A DNA stretch of 37,520 nucleotides from a virus. Location of the stretch: positions 1 to 37,520 of the IMG/VR virus record IMGVR_UViG_3300035698_001739. One strand, given 5' to 3'. Positions 23,024-30,214 of the stretch are shown in pieces (position 1 is the first letter of the stretch; each line of letters starts with the position of its first letter). The notes beneath the pieces are model-generated. The model searched no databases. It was not told where the DNA came from and saw only the letters and a list, made by a program, of their open reading frames with translations. The position numbers and the translations under genes were made by a program.

Positions 23024-23188
23024 TTGAGTTATATTTCAGGTATTATTGCTTTTATGTGTCTAGTAGGTTACAGTGTAACTGTGCCTCATCCACTAACAGG
23101 TGGTAACGAGATGATAAGTGATATCTACTATTATCTTTTTTGCTTATTCGCAGGACTAACAGTTATTTTAGACATGGAAAACAAATGA
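23024..23188 (+). CDS. Small two-pass membrane protein (TTG start)
   Basis: A 54-residue frame starts at TTG 23024, preceded by AAGGAG at about 23012-23017. It reads SYISGIIAFMCLVGYSVTV, a polar loop HPLTGGNEM, then YYYLFCLFAGLTVILDM, giving two hydrophobic segments. Its TGA overlaps the ATG of the glycosyltransferase (ATGA), the coupling used throughout the window. It fills what would otherwise be a 165-nt gap. Function unknown. Confidence 0.55.
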   Translation: MSYISGIIAFMCLVGYSVTVPHPLTGGNEMISDIYYYLFCLFAGLTVILDMENK

Positions 23189-24237
23189 CAATTTATATTG
23201 TAGACTTAGAAGCAGTTGACACAAGATACACCAAAGAGTGGAAAACATTCTTGCCTAAACAATTGAAGAAAACAACCAACAGCGAAGTTATCACAATCAA
23301 TGGAGGAGATACTCCACAAGCAACTACACCTGGAGCATTTTTAAACTTTGGTGGCACTAATGTTTACAAAGCCAATCAAATGCAACAGATAGGTAAATTG
23401 TTCTGCGATGGCAAAATAAAAGATGGTGATTACTTTTTGTACACAGATGCATGGAATCCCACAGTGTTACAATTAAAGTATATGGCAGAACTGTTAAAAG
23501 TAAAAATTAAGATAGGCGGTATGTGGCACGCCGGTTCATATGATCCGCAAGACTTCTTAGGTAGACTGATTGGAGATAAACCTTGGGTAAGAAACACAGA
23601 ACAGGCAATGTTTGATACATTTGATCACAATTTCTTTGCTACACAATTTCATATTGATTTATTTTCTAAAACATTTACACAAGCCAAAGACAATGATAAA
23701 GTTGTAAAAGTAGGTTGGCCCATGGAGTATATGGAACACACTTTGGATATGTATCAGAACATGGAGAAGAAAGATATTATTCTTTTTCCACACAGAATGG
23801 CTCCTGAAAAACAACCTGCAATATTTCAAGATTTAAAAAACTCTTTACCACAATATGAATTTGTGGTTTGTCAGGAAAAAACTTTATCTAAAAACGAATA
23901 TCATAACTTGTTAGGAGAAGCAAAATTAATGTTCAGTGCTAATCTACAAGAAACATTAGGTATCAGTTGGTATGAAGGTGCTATACTTGGAGTTATTCCA
24001 ATGATGCCTGACCGATTAAGTTACAAAGAGATGGCACTAAATGAATTCTTATACCCAAGCGAATGGACAGAGAATATGGAAAGTTACAGAAAACACAAAA
24101 AACAGTTGATGGCTAAGATAGATGATTACATGGAAAACTATTCAAAGTATGCTCCTGCTGTTATAAAACAAAAAACAAAACTGAAAGAACAATATTTTTC
24201 AGGCAATAAACTATATGGAGTTTTATCAAATGGCTAA
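23185..24237 (+). CDS. GT-B fold glycosyltransferase
   Basis: This 350-residue protein has two domains. The N-terminal part (about 1-190) includes DYFLYTDAWNP and GGMWHAGSYDP. The C-terminal domain has FPHRMAPEKQP, then ETLGISWYEGAILGVIPMMPDRLSYKE, the acidic sugar-nucleotide-binding E..G..EG...G..P pattern of GT-B family 4-like enzymes. ATG 23185 is chosen because it overlaps the preceding TGA. The PDRLSY ending resembles what I recall of tRNA-queuosine mannosyltransferases, interesting beside a deazaguanine pathway, but the resemblance is weak. A role in glycosylating DNA bases or capsid proteins is possible. Confidence 0.7.
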   Translation: MTIYIVDLEAVDTRYTKEWKTFLPKQLKKTTNSEVITINGGDTPQATTPGAFLNFGGTNVYKANQMQQIGKLFCDGKIKDGDYFLYTDAWNPTVLQLKYMAELLKVKIKIGGMWHAGSYDPQDFLGRLIGDKPWVRNTEQAMFDTFDHNFFATQFHIDLFSKTFTQAKDNDKVVKVGWPMEYMEHTLDMYQNMEKKDIILFPHRMAPEKQPAIFQDLKNSLPQYEFVVCQEKTLSKNEYHNLLGEAKLMFSANLQETLGISWYEGAILGVIPMMPDRLSYKEMALNEFLYPSEWTENMESYRKHKKQLMAKIDDYMENYSKYAPAVIKQKTKLKEQYFSGNKLYGVLSNG

Positions 24238-24790
24238 AAAAGGACGACCACCAGAACAACAAAATAATCTAGCATCTAACGGTATTTACGTGTTAATGGA
24301 AGACATCACAATGGAATCTTGTAGAAGTTGCATTCAGTGGATTATGAATCACAATCTAGCAGACACAAGATTACCACAACTAACTTTGATAATTAATTCA
24401 CCTGGTGGAGATGTACACGCCGCATTTGCATTGATTGATACAATGAAAGCGAGTACTATACCAATTAAAACTGTGGGATTAGGATTAATTGCATCATGTG
24501 GATTTTTATTATTCATAGCAGGTAAAAAAGGTTCAAGAATATTGACACCTAATACTGCAATACTATCACACCAATACAGTTGGGGCAGTGCAGGTAAAGA
24601 ACACGAACTGTATGCAAGAGTTAAAGAATTCGAATTGAGTACAAAACGAATGATTGAACACTACAAAAAATGTATAGGCATGAATGAAAAACAGATTAGA
24701 GAAATTTTACTGCCACCACAGGATGTGTGGTTAGATGCCAAAGAAGCAAAAAGACTTAAGATTTGTGATAAAGTAGAAGAGTTATACTAA
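24230..24790 (+). CDS. clpP: ClpP-like serine protease
   Basis: This 186-residue peptidase of the ClpP/crotonase fold has a full triad. LIINSPGG at 53-60 forms the oxyanion strand, GLIASCGFLL at 85-94 contains Ser89, ILSHQYSWG at 111-119 contains His114, and PPQDVWLDAKEA at 162-172 contains Asp165. There is no propeptide like that of E. coli ClpP, but the N-terminal 17 residues are basic and Gln-rich and could form the axial loops. ATG 24230 has GGAG 9 nt upstream and lies in the end of the glycosyltransferase gene. Its likely partner is the ClpA-like ATPase at 1555. Confidence 0.85.
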   Translation: MAKKGRPPEQQNNLASNGIYVLMEDITMESCRSCIQWIMNHNLADTRLPQLTLIINSPGGDVHAAFALIDTMKASTIPIKTVGLGLIASCGFLLFIAGKKGSRILTPNTAILSHQYSWGSAGKEHELYARVKEFELSTKRMIEHYKKCIGMNEKQIREILLPPQDVWLDAKEAKRLKICDKVEELY

Positions 24791-24816
24791 TATATCCTTA
24801 AAGGAGTTAAATTTAT

Positions 24817-25164
24817 ATGACAATTAGTAAAAAACAAGAAAAAGAAATATGGAGTGTTGATTCCAAATCACTCACTAATAGTTCAACAGGACCGGTTGTG
24901 AGTTATTCAACAGATTCCTCATCATTCACACTCACAGAACCAATTGACTTTGGTGCAGATGCAGGAAAAGGTTTTGAAAATATGAAGTTTGACGATTTCT
25001 TACCTGGTAAACCTTTTGAAGACACAGTACCAACTTTAGAAACTATAGATAAAGTGTGTGACGATTATCCTTCATTACAAATAGCATATGAAAAATTCAA
25101 GAACGTTTGGAGAATCTGTTACACAGATTATTGTTCTAAAAACCCAGATGAAGAAAACTACTAA
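24817..25164 (+). CDS. Conserved hypothetical acidic protein
   Basis: This 115-residue protein has a Ser/Thr-rich disordered first half and a helical C-terminal segment (DDYPSLQIAYEKFKNVWRICYTDY) that I recall from short phage proteins. AAAGGAG precedes the ATG. The TAA overlaps the next ATG (TAATG). No catalytic motif is visible. It sits between ClpP and a phosphoribosyltransferase, so an adaptor or substrate role is conceivable but unsupported. Confidence 0.5.
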   Translation: MTISKKQEKEIWSVDSKSLTNSSTGPVVSYSTDSSSFTLTEPIDFGADAGKGFENMKFDDFLPGKPFEDTVPTLETIDKVCDDYPSLQIAYEKFKNVWRICYTDYCSKNPDEENY

Positions 25165-25613
25165 TGGACAATAAAGTTTATTTTACAATGATACAGGTTC
25201 GAAACGGCATGGATAAAATCTGTGAGCAAATGGGTAAAGATGGATTTGAACCTGATCTTGTTATGGGTATCAACAGAGGTGGATGTATTCCTGGTGTGTA
25301 TATGAGTCATCGATTGCATATTCCACACGAAGTATTAGACGTTAGATTGAGAGATCATAAAGCAAAACCAGATTTATCTAATCTAGAAAAAGCCTATGCA
25401 TTTCAAAAAAAAATATTAATTATTGATGACATTAATGATTCCGGTAGCACATTCAAATTCATTCGTGAAAATTTTGGTGGAGAAGACAGAGTAAAAACAG
25501 CCGCAATCATACACAATAAGCCAAGCAAGTTTGACACATTGGATTATTGGTGCTATAATATAAACAAAGAAGAAAATCCACAATGGATTGTATTTCCTTG
25601 GGAGCAATGGTAA
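25164..25613 (+). CDS. Phosphoribosyltransferase (hypoxanthine/guanine type)
   Basis: This 149-residue type I PRTase has the PRPP-binding signature ILIIDDINDSGST at 84-96, with hydrophobics, paired Asp and GST, preceded by VMGINRGGCIPG (33-44), the pyrophosphate loop. The size fits bacterial xanthine-guanine PRTases (Gpt), which convert free purine bases and PRPP to nucleotides. The specificity loop near the C-terminus (DYWCYN, WIVFPWEQW) also resembles Gpt. It could salvage guanine released by the DpdA-like exchange reaction; this is inference. Start and stop overlap neighbouring genes. Confidence 0.85.
   Translation: MDNKVYFTMIQVRNGMDKICEQMGKDGFEPDLVMGINRGGCIPGVYMSHRLHIPHEVLDVRLRDHKAKPDLSNLEKAYAFQKKILIIDDINDSGSTFKFIRENFGGEDRVKTAAIIHNKPSKFDTLDYWCYNINKEENPQWIVFPWEQW
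25531..25559 (+). promoter_or_regulatory. Consensus sigma70 promoter inside the PRTase gene
   Basis: TTGACA at 25531-25536 and TATAAT at 25554-25559 match 12 of 12 consensus bases with a 17-nt spacer. It lies about 55 nt upstream of the HIT gene start and would provide a short leader including the GGGAGC ribosome site. Confidence 0.6.
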
Positions 25614-25996
25614 TGATAGAAGTAGACACATTAGAAAAAGCAAAGAAAGACGGAAGAGCACCTTGGTCAGATGTGGTGTATGATTTTAAAGACATGATGT
25701 GGTACAATGACGGATATCCAGTTACAGAAGGACATTCTTTAATAGTACCCAAAGAAGCAACACAAGAAAGACTTATTAGATGTGTTGAACTTGCAATTAA
25801 AATAGGCAATGACAATGTTGCCAAAGGTGTTGTTGACGGATACAATGTTGGGATCAATGTTGGTGAAGCGGCAGGACAAACTGTGATGTATCCACACGTT
25901 CATCTTATTCCTAGGAAAAAAGGTGATTGTGAAAATCCCAAAGGTGGTGTAAGGAATGTTATACCCAGCAAAGGGGATTACACAAAAAATGAATAA
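25613..25996 (+). CDS. HIT-family nucleotide hydrolase/transferase
   Basis: This 127-residue HIT protein acts on nucleotides such as AppppA or adenosine phosphoramidates. EGHSLIVPK at 39-47 and YNVGINVGEAAGQ (77-89) match the family core. The triad stretch is QTVMYPHVHLIPR at 89-101, so the usual H-x-H-x-H is Y93-x-H95-x-H97; the catalytic middle His is kept. ATG 25613 overlaps the PRTase stop and follows GGGAGC by suitable spacing; the longer reading from 25583 is less likely. An internal promoter precedes it. Confidence 0.85.
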   Translation: MIEVDTLEKAKKDGRAPWSDVVYDFKDMMWYNDGYPVTEGHSLIVPKEATQERLIRCVELAIKIGNDNVAKGVVDGYNVGINVGEAAGQTVMYPHVHLIPRKKGDCENPKGGVRNVIPSKGDYTKNE

Positions 25997-26555
25997 TGAA
26001 CCATTTATCAAAGTTTATGATGATCTAATACCTGCTTATTTGCAAGATCATCTTGAGTTAATTACATTAGGTGTTAAAAGCAAAGGTGAAGAGTTCATTG
26101 ACCCCAGTGTTGATTTTAAATGCAAGTATGAAATAACTGCTAAAGAAACAAATCAACCGCCATTGAGTTTTGTACATTTGCTTAAATCACATACATCGAT
26201 CAGTAAACACCTTGACAATTTCGGAATGGTGGCTCAGGCTTTGTGCAATGTGAATGATTTAATATTGCAAAATATTATGTTGGCAAGAGTGTTTATCACA
26301 GTGCCACACCAAACAGAACTAACACACTATGCACCTCACATTGATATAGAAGTTGAACACATGGTTGTGATTTATTTTGTTAACGATGCTGATGGTGATA
26401 CAGTATTTTTTGACAATGATGGAAAAATTATAAAATCCGTTGAACCAAGAAAAGGTAGAGCAATTATCTTTGATGGTAAAATAAAGCATGGAGGTGGGAT
26501 TCCTAAAAATGGCCCACGTTGTATTGCAAACTTTGATATAAAGGTAAAACAATGA
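25989..26555 (+). CDS. 2-oxoglutarate/Fe(II)-dependent oxygenase (prolyl 4-hydroxylase-like)
   Basis: This 188-residue double-stranded beta-helix oxygenase has its iron ligands in the order H117-x-D119 (HYAPHID) and H167 (KIKHGGG), and Arg177 in place to bind 2-oxoglutarate. VEPRKGRAIIFDG precedes the distal His, as in prolyl hydroxylase-type enzymes. The start at 25989 overlaps the end of the HIT gene; an upstream ATG at 25956 would overlap more. Substrate unknown: such phage enzymes are common in marine T4-like genomes and may act on proteins or nucleobases. Confidence 0.85.
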   Translation: MNNEPFIKVYDDLIPAYLQDHLELITLGVKSKGEEFIDPSVDFKCKYEITAKETNQPPLSFVHLLKSHTSISKHLDNFGMVAQALCNVNDLILQNIMLARVFITVPHQTELTHYAPHIDIEVEHMVVIYFVNDADGDTVFFDNDGKIIKSVEPRKGRAIIFDGKIKHGGGIPKNGPRCIANFDIKVKQ

Positions 26556-27370
26556 GTAGATCACTTTTTATAGGCGATAGCCACACAGTAGGATATAAAA
26601 CCATCGAAGGACAAGTAGGTCCGGGTAGTTTTACATTTTGGAACGATAACAATTATGCAGTAAAATATTCTGAAATACACAACAAAGACATTGTGATTTA
26701 CGCACAACCAGGTGCAACTAACAACTTGTACACAATTTGGTTGGCTAATATGTTTTCTAAATATAACGATATCGACGAAGTGTTTATTTGTTTGGCTCCG
26801 TTGAATAGAATAGAATTAAGTTTTGATCCAGACTTACAACATGAAGCAGGTCCATTAGATCAATTCACATACGAACATCCAGAATCAACTGAAAATGTTA
26901 GAAAATTTTCTGATCAACCTGTCGCAGGAAACACTGTGCAGATATTACAGAAGCCTGTGGGAGATGATTATAAAAAAATACCAAGTATTGGCTTTTCAGC
27001 AGAACATGGGTTGACATCACCTGATCTAAGAAAAGATCCTTATATGTCTGTAAAATTGTTTTACGAGTGTAACACTATAATAGAAAAAAGAGAATTTTTA
27101 AAAAATATGTATATGTGGGATAAGATGTGTACAGCAAATAACACAAAGTTGTATGTGTTTAATTTTAGAAGCAGAGGTGTGTGGCCCAGTGAGTCAGATT
27201 ATTTTGGTAAAATTGATACCCTGAAAAGAGCTGAACAGAGTGTGGAACAACATCTAAATACATTAGGACACAAAGCAGAAGATTATTTTATTGAAGACAA
27301 AGAACATTTTAACAATCAATATCATACAATAATAGCAACAGAATATTTGAAATGGCTAAAAGAATATTAA
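26552..27370 (+). CDS. SGNH/GDSL-like hydrolase (first of a pair)
   Basis: This 272-residue protein begins with the GDSH block (residues 8-11) that supplies the nucleophile Ser10 of SGNH esterases. A C-terminal EDKEHFNNQYH segment can supply the Asp and His of the triad. Between them is an AQPGATN segment (about 51-57), compatible with the Gly/Asn oxyanion blocks. SGNH enzymes remove acyl or acetyl groups from glycans or lipids. It overlaps the 2OG oxygenase by 4 nt and the second SGNH-like gene by 19 nt. Possible roles are glycan deacetylation or virion maturation; the substrate is unknown. Confidence 0.65.
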   Translation: MSRSLFIGDSHTVGYKTIEGQVGPGSFTFWNDNNYAVKYSEIHNKDIVIYAQPGATNNLYTIWLANMFSKYNDIDEVFICLAPLNRIELSFDPDLQHEAGPLDQFTYEHPESTENVRKFSDQPVAGNTVQILQKPVGDDYKKIPSIGFSAEHGLTSPDLRKDPYMSVKLFYECNTIIEKREFLKNMYMWDKMCTANNTKLYVFNFRSRGVWPSESDYFGKIDTLKRAEQSVEQHLNTLGHKAEDYFIEDKEHFNNQYHTIIATEYLKWLKEY

Positions 27371-27960
27371 TAACAGGCGACAGTTTTGGTTGTGAATGGC
27401 CCGGTGGTGAAGGTATCGGTTGGCCTTTGATATTATCCAAAACTCATGCTGTGAACAATTTAGCACAGGCTGGTGTGGGAGAATATAAAATACTGAAACA
27501 ATTACATGATTTAAGTGCTCATGATTCATATTGGGTTAACAATTATGATTGTGTTATTGTGTGTCATACTAGTCCTAGCAGAATACACACACCTAAACAT
27601 CCTGTACACAAACAAGGGTTACATAAACATTGTGATTTGATATACTCTGATTTACACGATAAAGTTGATTGGTTCAATCCAGGGTTGAAAACTGCTAAAA
27701 ATTGGTTTTATCATCATTACGATGATGAGTACCAAAAAGATCTATATCAAATTTTACGTGAAGAAATAAACAGATTCATACCAATTCCATATTTGGCTGT
27801 GGACAATTTTAGTATCAGTAACCAATTTTCTTTTGAAAAGAACACATTAGATTTAACAGATATTTGGCATGAACATAGAGGTGAAATTAATCACTACACT
27901 GAAGAAGGAAACCAAATTGTTCTTAAACAAATCATTGACAAATTAGATAAAATTTGTTAA
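27352..27960 (+). CDS. SGNH/GDSL-like hydrolase (second of a pair)
   Basis: This 202-residue protein has ILITGDSFGCEW with GDSF at 9-12 (Ser11). An NLAQAGVGEYKI segment follows, a likely Gly/Asn oxyanion block, and the C-terminal NHYTEEGNQI region has a candidate catalytic His. The usual Asp three residues before that His is not at its position. It overlaps the preceding SGNH-like gene by 19 nt; the two are likely divergent duplicates or a heteromeric pair. A TTGACA sequence near the 3' end may be a promoter for the following genes. Confidence 0.65.
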   Translation: MAKRILITGDSFGCEWPGGEGIGWPLILSKTHAVNNLAQAGVGEYKILKQLHDLSAHDSYWVNNYDCVIVCHTSPSRIHTPKHPVHKQGLHKHCDLIYSDLHDKVDWFNPGLKTAKNWFYHHYDDEYQKDLYQILREEINRFIPIPYLAVDNFSISNQFSFEKNTLDLTDIWHEHRGEINHYTEEGNQIVLKQIIDKLDKIC

Positions 27961-27963
27961 TAT
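27935..27963 (+). promoter_or_regulatory. Possible promoter for the FolE-QueE operon
   Basis: TTGACA at 27935-27940 is followed after 17 nt by TAATAT (27958-27963). TATAGT at 27961-27966 is an alternative with a 20-nt spacer. It is weaker than the other promoters but stands before the well-formed AGGAGA site of the 27988 gene. Confidence 0.4.
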
Positions 27964-27987
27964 AGTAATAACATAGGAGAAATAAAA

Positions 27988-28200
27988 ATGGCAAGTAGAC
28001 AACACATATATGATGCACTTGTGGCACACGCCAAAGGACATATAGAAAAACACAAAGCCAATGTTGAAATATACATGGAGAAGGCTGTGGGAATTGGTGA
28101 ACACGGAGACATTCTTGAAACTATAGAAAAAGAATTAAAAGTGATTGCTGAATACCATGATCAATTAGAAGTATTAGAAACATACATCAAGAGGGATTAA
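27988..28200 (+). CDS. Small helical conserved protein
   Basis: This 70-residue protein is almost entirely helical, with His and Glu-rich amphipathic helices (ALVAHAKGHIEKHKANVEIY; DILETIEKELKVIAEYHDQLEVLE). AGGAGA precedes the ATG, and the TAA overlaps the folE ATG (TAATG), showing tight coupling. I recall similar sequences as conserved hypotheticals in marine T4-like phages. No function is known. Confidence 0.55.
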   Translation: MASRQHIYDALVAHAKGHIEKHKANVEIYMEKAVGIGEHGDILETIEKELKVIAEYHDQLEVLETYIKRD

Positions 28201-28874
28201 TGAAAGCATCTGAACGAATAAGACAAAGGCTTAAAGAAAAAGACGTTAGATTTCATAGCAATGACAATATTGCTGATTTTGTAGAACAAGGCGAGTTGGA
28301 AGAACTTCAGAAAGAAGTTGAAGATTCATTTTCAGGAGTACTCGATGCATTAGTAATTGATACTGAAAATGATCATAACACAAAAGAGACTGCAAGACGT
28401 GTTGCTAAAATGTATATAAAAGAAATATTTGGTGGTAGATTTGTTCAACCGCCTAAAATTACTTCTTTTCCTAACATGGGTTATAGAAGTTTATACACAA
28501 GTGGTCCAATCAGTGTTAAATCGACTTGTGCCCATCATTTTCAGAATATTGTAGGTAAGTGTTGGATAGGTGTTCTTCCAGAAAAAGAAGTTATTGGATT
28601 ATCTAAATTTAATAGATTAGTTCATCACATTGCTGAAAGACCTCAAATACAGGAAGAAATGACAACACAGATTGCTGAAGCATTACAAAAATATGCAAAG
28701 ACTCCAAATGTGGCTGTACTGATCAAAGCAGAACATCATTGCATGACACACAGAGGTGTAAGAGAACATGAATCAGATATGACAACTGCTATCATGTTGG
28801 GTGCGTTTGATAAACATGCTCCTCTTAAGAAAGAGTTCTATGATATATGTTTGAGCATGAAAGGTCATAACTAA
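28200..28874 (+). CDS. folE: GTP cyclohydrolase I
   Basis: This 224-residue enzyme converts GTP to 7,8-dihydroneopterin triphosphate, the first step of both folate and 7-deazaguanine synthesis. Zinc ligands are Cys110 and His113 in STCAHHF and Cys181 in EHHCMTHRG, the same spacing as in E. coli FolE, with catalytic His112. GLSKFNRLV and ERPQIQEEMT are canonical family segments. The N-terminal 40 residues form the expected helical arm. It is coupled to the preceding small gene and lies 4 nt before queE, so in this phage it probably serves deazaguanine rather than folate synthesis. Confidence 0.95.
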   Translation: MKASERIRQRLKEKDVRFHSNDNIADFVEQGELEELQKEVEDSFSGVLDALVIDTENDHNTKETARRVAKMYIKEIFGGRFVQPPKITSFPNMGYRSLYTSGPISVKSTCAHHFQNIVGKCWIGVLPEKEVIGLSKFNRLVHHIAERPQIQEEMTTQIAEALQKYAKTPNVAVLIKAEHHCMTHRGVREHESDMTTAIMLGAFDKHAPLKKEFYDICLSMKGHN

Positions 28875-28878
28875 ATCA

Positions 28879-29778
28879 ATGAGTAGTAAACTTCGATATT
28901 CAGAAGCATTTTATTCCATACAAGGCGAAGGACGTTTTGTTGGAGTACCCAGTGTGTTCTTAAGAACATTTGGCTGTAATTTTCGTTGTATGAACTTTGG
29001 GTTAGATAAAGAACCAAACAGAGCAGAAAAACTTAAACAAGGAATAAAATACAATCCAGAAGTTAAGAAGTTGTTAGATGAAGGGATTACTGACAAGGTG
29101 GATAAGTTTGAGGACTTGCCAATAATTCATACAGGCTGTGACACTTATGCCAGTATCTATCCTGAGTTTAAAAAGTTTATGATGGATAAAACTGTTGACG
29201 AGGTTGTGGATCATATATTATCATTAACTCCAGAAGGCAAGTGGACTATGTCTAATGGACAAGATGTACACTTTATTTTAACAGGCGGTGAACCTTTGTT
29301 AGGATGGCAAAGAACATACATCGAACTATTTGAACATCCAAGAATGAAGGATTTAAAAAATGTTACTTTCGAAACAAACACAACGCAGACTTTACATAAG
29401 GATTTTGAAGACTATCTTAGAAAACAAAACAGATTCCAAGTCACTTGGTCATGCTCTCCAAAACTTTCCGTATCAGGTGAACCTTGGGACACTGCTATCA
29501 AACCTGAAATTGCTAGGTCTTATAATGGGATTCCTAATAGTGAAATGTATTTCAAATTTGTGGTTGCTGATGCTTCCGATGTTGATGAAGTTGCACAAGC
29601 AGTTGCCGAGTTCAATCAAGTGGGAGTCAACGTTCCCGTTTATGTCATGCCATTGGGAGGCAGATCAGAAACATACACACTCAACACAAAAAGAGTTGCC
29701 GAATTGGCAATGGCAAGAGGATGGAGATACACTCCAAGACTACACGTCGACATATTCGGAAATGCCTGGGGGACTTGA
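28879..29778 (+). CDS. queE: 7-carboxy-7-deazaguanine synthase (QueE-like radical SAM), atypical cluster motif
   Basis: The 299-residue protein starts SEAFYSIQGEGRFVG, the QueE signature, followed by LRTFGCNFRCMNFG. Radical SAM enzymes bind a 4Fe-4S cluster with C-x3-C-x2-C; here Cys33 and Cys37 are present, but the third position is Phe40. An insertion (about 41-95) contains TGCDTY with Cys87, a candidate third ligand. LTGGEPL at 134-140 and SCSPKLS (191-197) are conserved QueE/radical SAM features. It would form CDG from carboxy-tetrahydropterin. An overlapping frame at 29360-29824 is a shadow. Confidence 0.85.
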   Translation: MSSKLRYSEAFYSIQGEGRFVGVPSVFLRTFGCNFRCMNFGLDKEPNRAEKLKQGIKYNPEVKKLLDEGITDKVDKFEDLPIIHTGCDTYASIYPEFKKFMMDKTVDEVVDHILSLTPEGKWTMSNGQDVHFILTGGEPLLGWQRTYIELFEHPRMKDLKNVTFETNTTQTLHKDFEDYLRKQNRFQVTWSCSPKLSVSGEPWDTAIKPEIARSYNGIPNSEMYFKFVVADASDVDEVAQAVAEFNQVGVNVPVYVMPLGGRSETYTLNTKRVAELAMARGWRYTPRLHVDIFGNAWGT

Positions 29779-29810
29779 TAAAATAAACAAGGAAAAAATG
29801 GAGAATAATA

Positions 29811-30206
29811 ATGGACATCATTAAGAAAATTAAAGAAGTAAAGGACAAGTTTATTAAGAAGAAAGAAACAACTTCTAAAGAAACTGGTAAAAATCCAAAG
29901 TTAGATGCATTAATGAAAGAAAAAGAACAAGCAACAGCAAAAGGTGAACCTTGGGTTGCTGTGTTAGACACAAAAATTAATGGAGACAACATAAGAAACG
30001 GGTTCTTTGAACTGGATTGGAACAATGAGTTTATCGAGAAATTGTTAGATGCAGGCTACAAAGGAGAATCAAATGAACAAATAGTAGATGGTTGGTTCAG
30101 AACAATAGCTCAAAATATTCTTGATGAAGAAGGTTTAGATCCTACAAGAGGTGCTGGATACATTAATACTAAAAATTTAAGTGAAGATAAATCAGAAATA
30201 AGTTAG
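29811..30206 (+). CDS. Conserved hypothetical protein
   Basis: This 131-residue protein has a very Lys-rich N-terminal segment (about 1-45), then a folded region with GEPWVAVLDTKIN, NGFFELDWNNEFIEKLLDAGY and a Gly-Tyr-Ile-Asn end. I recall this pattern as a conserved hypothetical of marine T4-like phages. GGAG lies upstream of the ATG. No catalytic residues stand out; the basic extension may bind nucleic acid. Confidence 0.6.
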   Translation: MDIIKKIKEVKDKFIKKKETTSKETGKNPKLDALMKEKEQATAKGEPWVAVLDTKINGDNIRNGFFELDWNNEFIEKLLDAGYKGESNEQIVDGWFRTIAQNILDEEGLDPTRGAGYINTKNLSEDKSEIS

Positions 30207-30214
30207 GAGATAAT

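Noticed and set aside
25583-25612. Longer N-terminus for the HIT protein from ATG 25583
   Set aside because: ATG 25613 has a better ribosome site and the TAATG overlap typical of this genome; the extra residues match nothing in the HIT family.
29360-29824. 154-codon open frame overlapping queE on the same strand
   Set aside because: It lies within the well-supported QueE frame, has no family features and no ribosome binding site of its own.
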